Source: Flavobacterium sp. (GTDB lineage Bacteria; Bacteroidota; Bacteroidia; Flavobacteriales; Flavobacteriaceae). Taken from it: a stretch of 64,000 nucleotides of DNA. Below the pieces are notes generated by a model. The model was not told the origin of the DNA. It saw nothing but the letters and a program-made list of their open reading frames with translations, and did no database searches. Of this stretch, positions 49,952 through 58,054 are shown in pieces. The DNA lies in assembly GCA_016721735.1 (NCBI GenBank), contig JADKHM010000001.1, positions 372,001-436,000 of the forward strand, read 5' to 3'. Numbering within the stretch: position 1 is the first letter of the stretch; each line of letters begins with the position of its first letter. A program made the translations under genes and the position numbers.

Positions 49952-50377
49952 CTACGCGATGATGTATTTGGAAATTTTCGATTTCATGATTTCGGAAAAC
50001 GGTTCAGCTTTGATTTCGTTGCGATTTTCACTGATTGCCACGTTCACCAAAGTGACTTCGCCTGAAAGCGTGGTTTTTCCGGTTTCGTCAATAAATTCGA
50101 ATCCGCATAGGAGCGAAGCAAAGCCAATATTCTTAACCCATAATTTCTTTTGTAAGACTTGACCCAAGCGTGCGGCATTTTTGAACTGCACTTTTAAGTC
50201 GACCGTGGGAATACCATTGGTTTCGTGAATTTCAGAAAACGGACGATCGAGCGCTTCTTCAAACCAATCTTCGACCAAGTCATTGAGCATTTCTAGAAAA
50301 CGAGGATAAAACACAATGCCAGCATAATCGACATGTTTGAAACGGATTTTTTCGGTTTTGATAAAGGGTTGGTTCAT
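49952..50377 (-). CDS. acyl-CoA thioesterase, 4-hydroxybenzoyl-CoA thioesterase type
   Basis: 141-residue hot-dog fold thioesterase. The active-site loop KHVDYAGIVFYPRFLEMLND holds the Asp at about residue 17 and follows the 4HBT pattern. In this cluster it would release free gentisate from gentisyl-CoA after ring hydroxylation (inference from context). The ATG overlaps the stop of the upstream T9SS-protein gene in the arrangement TAATG, once that gene's frame is corrected, which indicates translational coupling. 46 bases separate it from the nitrilase. Confidence 0.88.
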   Translation of the reverse strand: MNQPFIKTEKIRFKHVDYAGIVFYPRFLEMLNDLVEDWFEEALDRPFSEIHETNGIPTVDLKVQFKNAARLGQVLQKKLWVKNIGFASLLCGFEFIDETGKTTLSGEVTLVNVAISENRNEIKAEPFSEIMKSKISKYIIA

Positions 50378-50580
50378 TATTGTTTGATGAATTTGGTTTG
50401 ATAGGTTTTGTTATTTGATGTTGCTTGGAGGAAATAGATTCCAGAAGCAAGGGTTTGTGTATTGATTTGATTAAGGTTTTGGGTTTGCTGGAGCGCCGTT
50501 TTTCCCCGAAATATCTGTCACTTTGACTTTCTCAATGACAAAATTGTCGACAGTTTGAAGATTAAGAAGAGCATGTCGTA
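50377..50580 (-). pseudogene. frameshifted T9SS sorting-domain tail of the upstream gene
   Basis: In two successive frames this stretch encodes LNLQTVDNFVIEKVKVTDIS and then TALQQTQNLNQINTQTLASG followed by IYFLQATSNNKTYQTKFIKQ and TAA. That is a complete T9SS type A C-terminal domain matching the FPNPT start at the end of the segment 50562-51917. At least three indels (near 50576-50582, 50563, and the T-run 50499-50503) break it. Restoring them makes one protein of about 512 residues ending at 50377, overlapping the thioesterase ATG by one base. Confidence 0.75.
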
Positions 50581-51917
50581 GGATTTGGAAATAAGAGTAA
50601 ACTTTCCTGTTTAAAATTTTCAGTTGCCATTGATTCTGGATATAGCTTGACTGCCCAAACATCCCTATCACCATGATTGTCTGAAACATTAAAATCACTA
50701 GAAAAAGTACTTCCAACAGAAATAGACCCACCATCACTTGTTGCTATTAATCCACTAATACCCTCGAAAAGCGAACCTCCGTAGGACTTATTCCATACAA
50801 TGTCACCATTGTTTGTTATTTTTAGCAACCAACAATCAGATTCACCATAATTAGCTGTTACATCAAAATCATTAGAATAAGTGTTGCCGCCAAGAACAAA
50901 CTTACCATCTTGAGTTGCGATAATCTTTCGTAAACCATCGTCCGAAGATCCTCCATATGTTTTACTCCATTCGATTTCTCCGACAGAACTTAATTTGATT
51001 ATCCATGCATCAGAGTTACCGTAATTATTTGACAGATTTCCGTTGATTGATTTTGTTTTACCACATGTTATATAGCCGCCATCTGGTGTTTGCTGAATAT
51101 CAAATAAATATTCTGCTTCACTTCCTCCATAAGTTTTTTGCCATTCAATAATTCCGACGCTATTCAACTTTAGAATCCAAGCGTCACAAATACCTTGGTT
51201 CTGTACTAGATCACCATCACTTGAAAATGAGTATCCAACTAAAATATATCCATCGTCGGCAGTTCGGAATATAGTTGTCAAAATATCATGATTACTTCCT
51301 CCAATCGATTTATCCCATTCTATAGAACCTAACGCGTCTAACTTTACAATCCAAACATCGTCACCACCTTGATTTGCTGAAACTTGAACATCAGACCAAC
51401 GCGAAGTCGCTGTAAAAATGTACCCGCCATCATTCGTTTGTATTATATCATAAACAACATCGATTTTAGAACCACCATAAGTTCTGCGCAATTGAATATT
51501 TCCCAAGTTGTCTAATTTAATAACTAGACAATCGTAAAGACCATAATTTGTCGTAAGATCACCATCATTTGAAGATGTATAACCAGAAATAATATAACCA
51601 TTATCTATAGTCTGAGAAACAGAAATACCAAAGTCATTACTAGCACCACCAATCGTCTTTTGCCATTCAATAATACCTGAACTACTTGTTTTTACTACAT
51701 AAATGTCATAGTTCCCATGATGATTACCCATTGGAATAGCGTCACTTGACAATGTAGCTCCAACCATAATGTAACCTCCATCGGTTGTTAATTTTATATC
51801 AAGACCAGTGTCTTCCAGTGAGCCACCAAGGCTTTTTTCCCATTGAATTATGGGAGCTTGGGCATGAATACTCAATTGCAATAAACTTGTTAACAGGAAT
51901 GCCAATATTGTTTTCAT
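50562..51917 (-). CDS. secreted beta-propeller-like repeat protein, T9SS cargo (C-terminus frameshifted)
   Basis: A signal peptide (MKTILAFLLTSLLQLSIHAQ) is followed by about seven tandem repeats of 55-62 residues with the pattern I-x-W-x-K-[ST]-x-GG-S-x-x-D ... DGGYI-x-G-x-[ST]-x-S-x-DGDL-x-x-NxGxxDxWIxKL. Such repeats probably form a beta-propeller. The readable frame stops just after LLLFPNPT, the start of a T9SS type A sorting domain, whose remainder is in other frames downstream (50377-50580). The gene lies 6 bases after the CoA-ligase gene and overlaps the thioesterase start, so it appears embedded in the aromatic-catabolism operon although its function is extracellular; the link is unexplained. 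Confidence 0.78.
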   Translation of the reverse strand: MKTILAFLLTSLLQLSIHAQAPIIQWEKSLGGSLEDTGLDIKLTTDGGYIMVGATLSSDAIPMGNHHGNYDIYVVKTSSSGIIEWQKTIGGASNDFGISVSQTIDNGYIISGYTSSNDGDLTTNYGLYDCLVIKLDNLGNIQLRRTYGGSKIDVVYDIIQTNDGGYIFTATSRWSDVQVSANQGGDDVWIVKLDALGSIEWDKSIGGSNHDILTTIFRTADDGYILVGYSFSSDGDLVQNQGICDAWILKLNSVGIIEWQKTYGGSEAEYLFDIQQTPDGGYITCGKTKSINGNLSNNYGNSDAWIIKLSSVGEIEWSKTYGGSSDDGLRKIIATQDGKFVLGGNTYSNDFDVTANYGESDCWLLKITNNGDIVWNKSYGGSLFEGISGLIATSDGGSISVGSTFSSDFNVSDNHGDRDVWAVKLYPESMATENFKQESLLLFPNPTTCSS

Positions 51918-51923
51918 AAAATA

Positions 51924-53510
51924 TTACTTTAACTTAAATCGCTGAATTTTCCCCGTTTCCGTCTTAGGCAATTCCTCTACGAAATGAATCTTCCTTGGGT
52001 ATTTATATGGCGCCGCTACTTCTTTAAACCACAGTTGAATAGCTTTTGTCAAGTCGTCGGATGCTTTACTTTTTTCTTTCAAAACAATGTGGGCACAAAC
52101 TACCATTCCACGTTCTGAATCGGGAAAACCAACTACGGCACATTCTAGGATTTCTTCATGAGTCAAAAGCACACTTTCGACTTCAATCGCACCAATATTA
52201 TAACCTGAAGAAATAATCATATCGTCACCGCGAGCGACAAACCAAAAGTAGCCCTCTTCGTCCTGTTTAAAAATATCACCTGTAATATTCCACCCATTTT
52301 GAACATATTCTTCTTGTTTGTCTGGACGATTTAAATATTTACAACCTGTAATGCCACGAACCGCCAATCGTCCCGGTTCATTTCTAGGAACTTCATTGCC
52401 GCTTTCATCTATAATCATTGCTTCGTAACCTTTAATCGCAACTCCAGTGGCGTCCGGTTTCATATTCGTTTCGTTGGATGAAATAAAAATATGCAACATT
52501 TCTGTCGATCCAATGCCGTCAATGATTTTCAATCCAGTGGCATCGTACCAATCTTGCCAAACTCTTAAAGGCAAAGTTTCTCCCGCGGAAACACATCTTC
52601 TTAAACTCGAAATATCAAACTCGTGCACTTTCGTCGTAATTACACGCCAAGCCGTAGGCGCCGTAAAGCAAATAGTGATTTTATGATCTTGAATGGCTTG
52701 CAATAACGCATCTGGACTCGGTTTTTCTATTAGAAAAGTTGATGATCCAAAATACATTGGAAACAATACTAAGCCTCCTAAACCAAAGGTAAAACCGATT
52801 GGTGGACTTCCAATAAAGATATCGTCGGCAGTAGGTTGCAAAGAATAGGGCGGAAAAGCTTCACAAATATTGAGAATATCTGCATGGAAATGCGACGTCA
52901 TCTTAGGTAATCCTGTCGTTCCAGAAGTGAAGCCGATTAAGGCGATACTATCCGATTTAGAATGGTAATTGGTAAAGGTTTTCGGTTTGGATTGCATCAG
53001 TTGCTCTAACCTAGAATTTCTAAAGAAGCAAATTTCTTGCAAGAAATCAGATTTTACCAAGTTCATTTCTTCAGACAATTCACTGTCACAGAACGCATGT
53101 GATATTTCTGCACAATCGATGATGGTTGTCAATTCTTTGGCACGCAATAACGGCATCGTTGCTACAACAATACCGCCTGCTTTAAGAATCGCAAACCAGC
53201 AGGCTACCATCATTGGATTGTTGGCGGATCGAATAAGGACGCGATTACCCGATTTTAGATGTAGATCTTCTACTAATACATGCGCTATTTGATTTGCTTT
53301 TTCATACAAGTCTTGATACGTCCAAGTGGCATCAAACGTTCGCAAACAAATGCTATTTCCATGTCCAGAGTGGATGTGATGGTCGAGTAATCTTTCGACA
53401 CAATTCAACATTTCTGGTTGGTGGAATTCTGGTAAATCAAAAATATAATTAGGTTGTAATTCCAAAGCAGGCAAATAATCATGGGCGAAATTGTCGTCGT
53501 AATGCTTCAT
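51924..53510 (-). CDS. aryl-CoA ligase, benzoate-CoA / 2-aminobenzoate-CoA ligase type
   Basis: 528-residue AMP-forming acyl-CoA synthetase. Core motifs: ALIGFTSGTTGLPKMTSHFH (P-loop-like AMP motif, near residue 190), IDGIGSTEMLHIF, NITGDIFKQDEEGYFWFVARGDD near 415, and the C-terminal catalytic Lys region ELPKTETGKIQRFKLK. The N-terminal half, with NRVLIRSANNPMMVACWFAILKAGG and VVATMPLLRAKELTTIID, closely follows 2-aminobenzoate-CoA ligases and benzoate-CoA ligase relatives. It should activate an ortho-substituted benzoate (salicylate or anthranilate) to its CoA ester, the entry step of the cluster. Substrate choice is inference. It lies 3 bases after the alpha/beta hydrolase gene. Confidence 0.88.
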   Translation of the reverse strand: MKHYDDNFAHDYLPALELQPNYIFDLPEFHQPEMLNCVERLLDHHIHSGHGNSICLRTFDATWTYQDLYEKANQIAHVLVEDLHLKSGNRVLIRSANNPMMVACWFAILKAGGIVVATMPLLRAKELTTIIDCAEISHAFCDSELSEEMNLVKSDFLQEICFFRNSRLEQLMQSKPKTFTNYHSKSDSIALIGFTSGTTGLPKMTSHFHADILNICEAFPPYSLQPTADDIFIGSPPIGFTFGLGGLVLFPMYFGSSTFLIEKPSPDALLQAIQDHKITICFTAPTAWRVITTKVHEFDISSLRRCVSAGETLPLRVWQDWYDATGLKIIDGIGSTEMLHIFISSNETNMKPDATGVAIKGYEAMIIDESGNEVPRNEPGRLAVRGITGCKYLNRPDKQEEYVQNGWNITGDIFKQDEEGYFWFVARGDDMIISSGYNIGAIEVESVLLTHEEILECAVVGFPDSERGMVVCAHIVLKEKSKASDDLTKAIQLWFKEVAAPYKYPRKIHFVEELPKTETGKIQRFKLK

Positions 53511-53513
53511 GAC

Positions 53514-54413
53514 TTAACTATTTAAAAAACTTTGAATGCTAGCAAAATACAATTCCGGGACATCAAGCCAACCGTAGTGCGCACAACGATCCATTAATAC
53601 GAGTTTTGAATTGGGAAAGGCCTTGGCTGTTTTCTGAGCGGTATCAACAGTAATAATATCATTCTTACCTTGCAATACCAAAACTGGCTTGTCAAAATTT
53701 GGAAATTCATTAGAACAATCGTACTTGATCTTAAACAAATCTTGAATAACCAATCTATTAATTTCCGCATTAAATTGCTGTAGTCTTTCTGCGATAATTG
53801 GCGCATTCGATTGATTATAAACGTATGCAAATGCCAAATATTTAGTACGACCTTTTCTGGTTTCAATCGAAGTATCACCATGATTTTGTTTCTTTTGATA
53901 ATAAGCCAAACTATCTCTTTGCATTTCTGTAAGATTGTCTTGTTGCCTTTTCGAAACATACGAAGTAAAATCCATGTTAATGCCACCTGAACTCGACAGA
54001 ATCAATTTTTCAATGCGTTCGGGATACTTTGTAGCGTAGTAAGTCGCCATGATGCCACCAAAGGAATGTCCGAGGATAGTCCATTTTTCAATGTTAAGAT
54101 GCCTTCTAAGATTTTCCATGTCTTCCACCATCAAATCCATCGTGATGGTTTTTGAATCTAATGGTTCTAACGTCGATTTCCCTGTTCCCCGTTGGTCATA
54201 AGTGATTGTCTGAAAATCGTATTGAGTTAACGTTTGGGCGATACCGCTAAATCCATCGCTGTTCATACCAGGACCGCCATTAATAATTAGCATCGGTTTT
54301 CCTTTGCCGAAAATTCGATAAAATAATTTTGAATTGCCGCTATTGATGACGTTCTCCGTTTGTGCTTGGACTGACATTGAAATCATAGTCAATATTAAAA
54401 TAAAAGTTCTCAT
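53514..54413 (-). CDS. exported alpha/beta hydrolase (proline iminopeptidase-like)
   Basis: 299 residues with signal peptide MRTFILILTMISMSVQAQ and an alpha/beta hydrolase domain: LIINGGPGMNSDGF (HGGPG-type oxyanion region), TITYDQRGTGKSTLEP, the nucleophile elbow ILGHSFGGIMATYYA (Ser about 117), and a C-terminal DRCAHYGWLDVPE with the catalytic His; LVLQGKNDIITV contributes the Asp. This matches the peptidase S33 group. In this cluster it could cleave an ester or amide to release the aromatic acid in the periplasm (inference). Its ATG directly follows the stop of the monooxygenase gene. Confidence 0.85.
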   Translation of the reverse strand: MRTFILILTMISMSVQAQTENVINSGNSKLFYRIFGKGKPMLIINGGPGMNSDGFSGIAQTLTQYDFQTITYDQRGTGKSTLEPLDSKTITMDLMVEDMENLRRHLNIEKWTILGHSFGGIMATYYATKYPERIEKLILSSSGGINMDFTSYVSKRQQDNLTEMQRDSLAYYQKKQNHGDTSIETRKGRTKYLAFAYVYNQSNAPIIAERLQQFNAEINRLVIQDLFKIKYDCSNEFPNFDKPVLVLQGKNDIITVDTAQKTAKAFPNSKLVLMDRCAHYGWLDVPELYFASIQSFLNS

Positions 54414-56417
54414 TTACGGTTTATGACTTTCTGGTTTTAATGCTTTCTTCATGCCTTCAACAGCTTTTCTTTCGGCAGCTTCATACGGATACAGATGCGA
54501 CACACCAGCCATATATTGATTTGGAATATCTGAAGGTTGAAATTGCTCGTACGCTTCCGCATGCCGCACAAAATTCGGATCGAGTAGCAATGGCCTTCCT
54601 AAAGCGACCAAGTCTGCTCTGCCATTCAAAAGTATAGTATTAATTTGATCTATATTTTGAATGTAACCTGTTGTAATTGTTGGAATATGTACTTTATTTC
54701 GAACCAAATCTGAAAATGGCGTTTGCCACATGCGACCTACTTGTGGCTGTTGATTTTCGACTGTATTTCCAGTCGACACATTGATGATGTCTGCACCTGC
54801 TTCCTTAAAAGCATTGCAAATGTAAATTACATCTTCTTCAGAAATACCATCTTCTGCCCAGTCCGATGCTGAAATTCGCACCGACATGGGCTTACTTTCA
54901 GTGAAAACTTCTCTCATCGACTGAAATACTTGCATAGGAAACTTCATTCTGTTTTGAATACTGCCGCCGAACTCATCGGTTCGAATGTTTGTTAATGGAG
55001 ATAGGAAAGAGGCTAATAAAAATCCGTGATGCGCCTGCAATTCGATCATGTCAAATCCCACTTCATCAGCGTTAATTGTGGCATTTACAAACTCAGAAAT
55101 CACAGTATCCATATCTGAAATGGTCATTTCTTTTGGCGTTGCCATCGCTGAATTGAAAGGAATTGGTGATGCAGAAATCAAATCCCAACCACGCTTCACA
55201 AGCGGAATATCTTTGCCTACGGAAGGCACATTAATGGAACCTTTTCGGCCTGAATGACCCAATTGAATTCCTATTTTTGACTTGCTATATTTGTGCACGT
55301 AATTCACAACCTTTTTCCATTTAAATGCTTGTTCTTCAGTCCAAATTCCAGCACAACCTAAAGTAATACGGCCTGTGTTTGACACAGCAGTCATTTCCGT
55401 CAAAATTAATCCAACCCCACCAGTTGCTCGTGCGCCATAATGTACCAAATGCCAATTGGAGATCAATCCGTTTTCAGCTGCGTATTGACCCATTGGAGAC
55501 ATTACAATTCGATTTATCAAACGCATATCTCGGAGCGCAAATGGCGTAAAAGCAGCGGGCGTTTTGACTTTAAAATTTCCTATACTGCAATTGAATTCTG
55601 TTAATACTTTGTCCGTAAACGAAGCATCTCGAAGAGCTAAATTTTCATACGTAACTTTCTTAGACCGTGTCATGACACCAAAGGCAAACTGCATAAAATC
55701 ATGATGAATATGACGATCCATATTTTCGAACCAATCGAGAGAGACATTGGCAGCATGTTGAATCATTTCAACTCGATTTCTGCGCAGCTTTTCATATTGC
55801 GCAAAAACTTTTGCTTTGTTGGTTTTAAACTCGATGATAGAATCCGCTAAGCCGATGGCACATTCCATGGCCAACTTTGTTCCTGAACCGATAGAGTAGT
55901 GCGCGGTGGCTTTAGAATCACCTAAAAGTACAATATTGTCTTTATGCCATTTTTCGTTGGTAACATGTGGAAATTGGCGCCAATGCGACCGATTCGAAAT
56001 CAAAGGATGACCATCTAATTCATCTGCAAAAAGCTCAGACAATTTTGCGATCGTGTCCTTTTCGTCTGTAGTTTCAAAATCTGCGTTGGTCCATGTGTTT
56101 TCAGAACATTCGAAAATCCATGTACTCATCCCTTCTTCATATTGGTAGGTATGGGCGACGAAAGCGCCATGAATCGTATTCTTGAAAAAATACGTAAAGG
56201 CATCCAAAGGTCTTGTAGATCCCAACCAAACAAATTTGTTTTTTTGAAGGGAAACTTTCGTTCCGAAGGCGGCAGCGAATTGATCTCGAATAGGACTGTT
56301 GATGCCATCACAAGCAATAATGTAGTTGGAATCTTTGAATTGTTTTATGTCTTCAATGTTGGTTTCGAAGTGAATGTTGACGCCTTCTTCAACGCATCGT
56401 TGTTGCAACAATTGCAA
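54414..56417 (-). CDS. bifunctional aryl-CoA hydroxylase/oxidoreductase, C-terminal 667 residues
   Basis: Main part of a fusion of an FAD-dependent aromatic monooxygenase with an Old Yellow Enzyme-like (OYE) domain, the architecture of salicylyl-CoA 5-hydroxylase and of 2-aminobenzoyl-CoA monooxygenase/reductase. The monooxygenase part here includes YIIACDGINSPIRDQF (DG motif) and DNIVLLGDSKATAHYSIGSGTKLAME (GD motif). The OYE part starts near KTPAAFTPFALRDMRLINRI and shows VMSPMGQYAAENGLISNWHLVHYG, GIQLGHSGRKGS, IELQAHHGFLLASFLSP and the late VALGRPLLLDP. The segment lacks the N-terminal FAD-binding motif, which lies in another frame at 56345-56713; a one-base deletion in a T-run at about 56416-56418 separates them. 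The joined length of 766 residues is normal. Confidence 0.88.
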   Translation of the reverse strand: MQLLQQRCVEEGVNIHFETNIEDIKQFKDSNYIIACDGINSPIRDQFAAAFGTKVSLQKNKFVWLGSTRPLDAFTYFFKNTIHGAFVAHTYQYEEGMSTWIFECSENTWTNADFETTDEKDTIAKLSELFADELDGHPLISNRSHWRQFPHVTNEKWHKDNIVLLGDSKATAHYSIGSGTKLAMECAIGLADSIIEFKTNKAKVFAQYEKLRRNRVEMIQHAANVSLDWFENMDRHIHHDFMQFAFGVMTRSKKVTYENLALRDASFTDKVLTEFNCSIGNFKVKTPAAFTPFALRDMRLINRIVMSPMGQYAAENGLISNWHLVHYGARATGGVGLILTEMTAVSNTGRITLGCAGIWTEEQAFKWKKVVNYVHKYSKSKIGIQLGHSGRKGSINVPSVGKDIPLVKRGWDLISASPIPFNSAMATPKEMTISDMDTVISEFVNATINADEVGFDMIELQAHHGFLLASFLSPLTNIRTDEFGGSIQNRMKFPMQVFQSMREVFTESKPMSVRISASDWAEDGISEEDVIYICNAFKEAGADIINVSTGNTVENQQPQVGRMWQTPFSDLVRNKVHIPTITTGYIQNIDQINTILLNGRADLVALGRPLLLDPNFVRHAEAYEQFQPSDIPNQYMAGVSHLYPYEAAERKAVEGMKKALKPESHKP

Positions 56418-56713
56418 AGTGTTTTTCTAGAACAACCACAAAATCCGTTTCCAGAAATTCGAACGACTTCACCGTCACGAGCGACATCCAAATCATCCCA
56501 ATAAGCAAATTTACTGCGAATTAGTTCGTATGATTTTGGATCTCGAGAGAGAAATTCGCTTAAAGTCTCGTCTGAAAAAACTACGCCAAAGCCAAAACTA
56601 TCGTCTGCTTTGTTGCGTTCATAGATATCTATGTCGCAAGTTGGAATGGCTTTTTTTAATAGAATTGAAAAATACAAACCACCTGGGCCGCCACCAATAA
56701 CTGTTATTTTCAT
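56345..56713 (-). CDS. bifunctional aryl-CoA hydroxylase/oxidoreductase, N-terminal FAD-binding part (frameshifted)
   Basis: Begins MKITVIGGGPGGLYFSILLK, the dinucleotide-binding GxGxxG motif of class A flavoprotein monooxygenases, followed by IDIYERNKADDSFGFGVVFS and FAYWDDLDVARDGEVVRISG. In frame it ends with a non-homologous tail. One extra T at about 56416-56418 would read KTLLQLLQQRCVEEG and continue into the segment 54414-56417. The true start is the ATG at 56713, 9 bases after the SRPBCC gene stop. Together with the downstream part it should hydroxylate the CoA ester at C5 and possibly reduce or aromatise the product through the OYE domain. Confidence 0.85.
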   Translation of the reverse strand: MKITVIGGGPGGLYFSILLKKAIPTCDIDIYERNKADDSFGFGVVFSDETLSEFLSRDPKSYELIRSKFAYWDDLDVARDGEVVRISGNGFCGCSRKTLCNCCNNDALKKASTFTSKPTLKT

Positions 56714-56722
56714 CTTGTTTTA

Positions 56723-57187
56723 TTAACAATGATTATTACTTTTCATATAATCGAAAGCTCCTTTTCTCAAATTAATACCATATTCAAGATAGCACTTTAG
56801 ACAAGCCAGAAAATTAGACCAACCAAAAGAATTTCCAGACAACCATTGTAGTCCCTCTGCATTGTTTTCTCTGCTTTTCTCTACAATTGAAACCAACGTA
56901 TCTTTGTTCTCTAGAACAGCAAGCTTTATTTCAACAAAAGTCTCAATGTTGTTGTTTGTCCAAAAATAAGAGATGGACTTGTCTTTTTCTATAACGTCAA
57001 CTCGTATGGTAAATTCTTGGTCAAACTCAGGGAATTTCCATATCAAGTTTGTCTTAGATTCCATTCTGCCAGTGCTTTCAGAAATAAAATAATTTGACAT
57101 TTTAGAAGGCTCAACAATTGCATCAAAAACTTCATGTACAGGTTTTTGAATTTGCATTGCTGCGTGTATCTCTAATCGATCTGACAT
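56723..57187 (-). CDS. SRPBCC (AHSA1-type) family protein
   Basis: 154-residue START/Bet v 1-like protein: EIHAAMQIQKPVHEVFDAIVEPSKMSNYF at the start, a central NLIWKFPEFDQEFTIRVDVIE and the C-terminal GWSNFLACLKCYLEYGI that is typical of the AHSA1 (activator of Hsp90 ATPase homologue 1) group. These proteins form a hydrophobic cavity that binds aromatic or lipid-like ligands. Lying between flavin reductase and monooxygenase, it may bind an intermediate, but this is not proven by sequence. Its ATG is one base after the flavin reductase stop. Confidence 0.85.
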   Translation of the reverse strand: MSDRLEIHAAMQIQKPVHEVFDAIVEPSKMSNYFISESTGRMESKTNLIWKFPEFDQEFTIRVDVIEKDKSISYFWTNNNIETFVEIKLAVLENKDTLVSIVEKSRENNAEGLQWLSGNSFGWSNFLACLKCYLEYGINLRKGAFDYMKSNNHC

Positions 57188-57188
57188 A

Positions 57189-57794
57189 TTAATTTCTTTT
57201 TATTGCAAATATTTCCCCAATTCTAGAATAATTAGATCCTGCCAATCTGGATATCGGTTGATAATTGTCTTGATTAATTTTATAATCATCGAGTATCATA
57301 CGCTCATCGATATGAAATAAAACAATCTTTCCAACTAGAATAGTTGAACCTCCAAATTTATTGTTTTCCAATGTATAATGATGCACTAATTCGCACTCCA
57401 TTGTGATTGGGCTTTCTTTGACCCTGGGTGGTTTTACCTTATGTGATGCGATTGGCGTAAGATTGGCAAATTCAAATTCGCTTTCGTGACTTGGAATTCC
57501 TTGCGCTGTCTTGTTCATTTGCTCCACCAATTCTTCTGTGACCATATTAACTACAAATTGCTTTGTCGCCAGTATATTTCGAACAGTGTCTTGATTTGAA
57601 TTGACATTTCGGCCGGCAGAAAACATCACATGTGGCGGGTCGTCTCCGACGGCGTTAAAAAAAGAGAAAGGGGCTAAATTGTAAATGCCGTCTTCACTCA
57701 CAGAAGAAATCCAACCAATTGGTCGCGGAATTACAATTCCCGACAGTAACTTATAGATGGCTTTTTGTTCTAAGAATTGTGGATCGTACTGCAT
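57189..57794 (-). CDS. flavin reductase family protein (DIM6/NTAB type)
   Basis: 201-residue FMN-binding split-barrel flavin reductase: the PRPIGWISSVSEDGIYNLAPFSFF block near residues 22-45, PPHVMFSAG, DTVRNILATKQFVVNMV and a later His-rich strand. Such proteins bind or reduce FMN, and often accompany flavin-dependent monooxygenases. As first gene of the minus-strand cluster it is a good marker of the operon start. The start is set at 57794 (MQYDPQFLEQKAIYKLLSG), where the family begins, not at 57818. The regulatory gap before it contains two inverted repeats. Confidence 0.85.
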   Translation of the reverse strand: MQYDPQFLEQKAIYKLLSGIVIPRPIGWISSVSEDGIYNLAPFSFFNAVGDDPPHVMFSAGRNVNSNQDTVRNILATKQFVVNMVTEELVEQMNKTAQGIPSHESEFEFANLTPIASHKVKPPRVKESPITMECELVHHYTLENNKFGGSTILVGKIVLFHIDERMILDDYKINQDNYQPISRLAGSNYSRIGEIFAIKRN

Positions 57795-57895
57795 AAAAAT
57801 GATTGTTGACTTCCACAAATAACGTGAAATAATACTTATTTATAAAATGTAATTGGTCAAATTTTTTAGTTTTTACTTGAACAAAAGTCAATTGT

Positions 57896-57911
57896 TGTAT
57901 GATTTCATACA
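57896..57911. promoter_or_regulatory. candidate operator: inverted repeat TGTATGA-TT-TCATACA
   Basis: Perfect 7-bp arms with a 2-base centre in the gap between the divergent aromatic operon and the InsA-like gene. A suitable binding site for a dimeric HTH regulator. Confidence 0.45.
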
Positions 57912-57931
57912 TTTCACCAAATTCACTGCAT

Positions 57932-57943
57932 TACTACGTAGTA
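57932..57943. promoter_or_regulatory. candidate operator: 12-bp palindrome TACTACGTAGTA
   Basis: Perfect 12-bp palindrome in the same divergent gap, 20 bases from the other inverted repeat. Possibly a second operator or half of a larger control region. Confidence 0.4.
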
Positions 57944-58054
57944 TATAATAATTACGCAACAAAAATGGGGAGTTCATAATTTTTTTGAAATATTTTTACA
58001 TTATTCATTTTAAAATAATTGCTAAATAAGTATATTTATGCAAAATTTATATAT

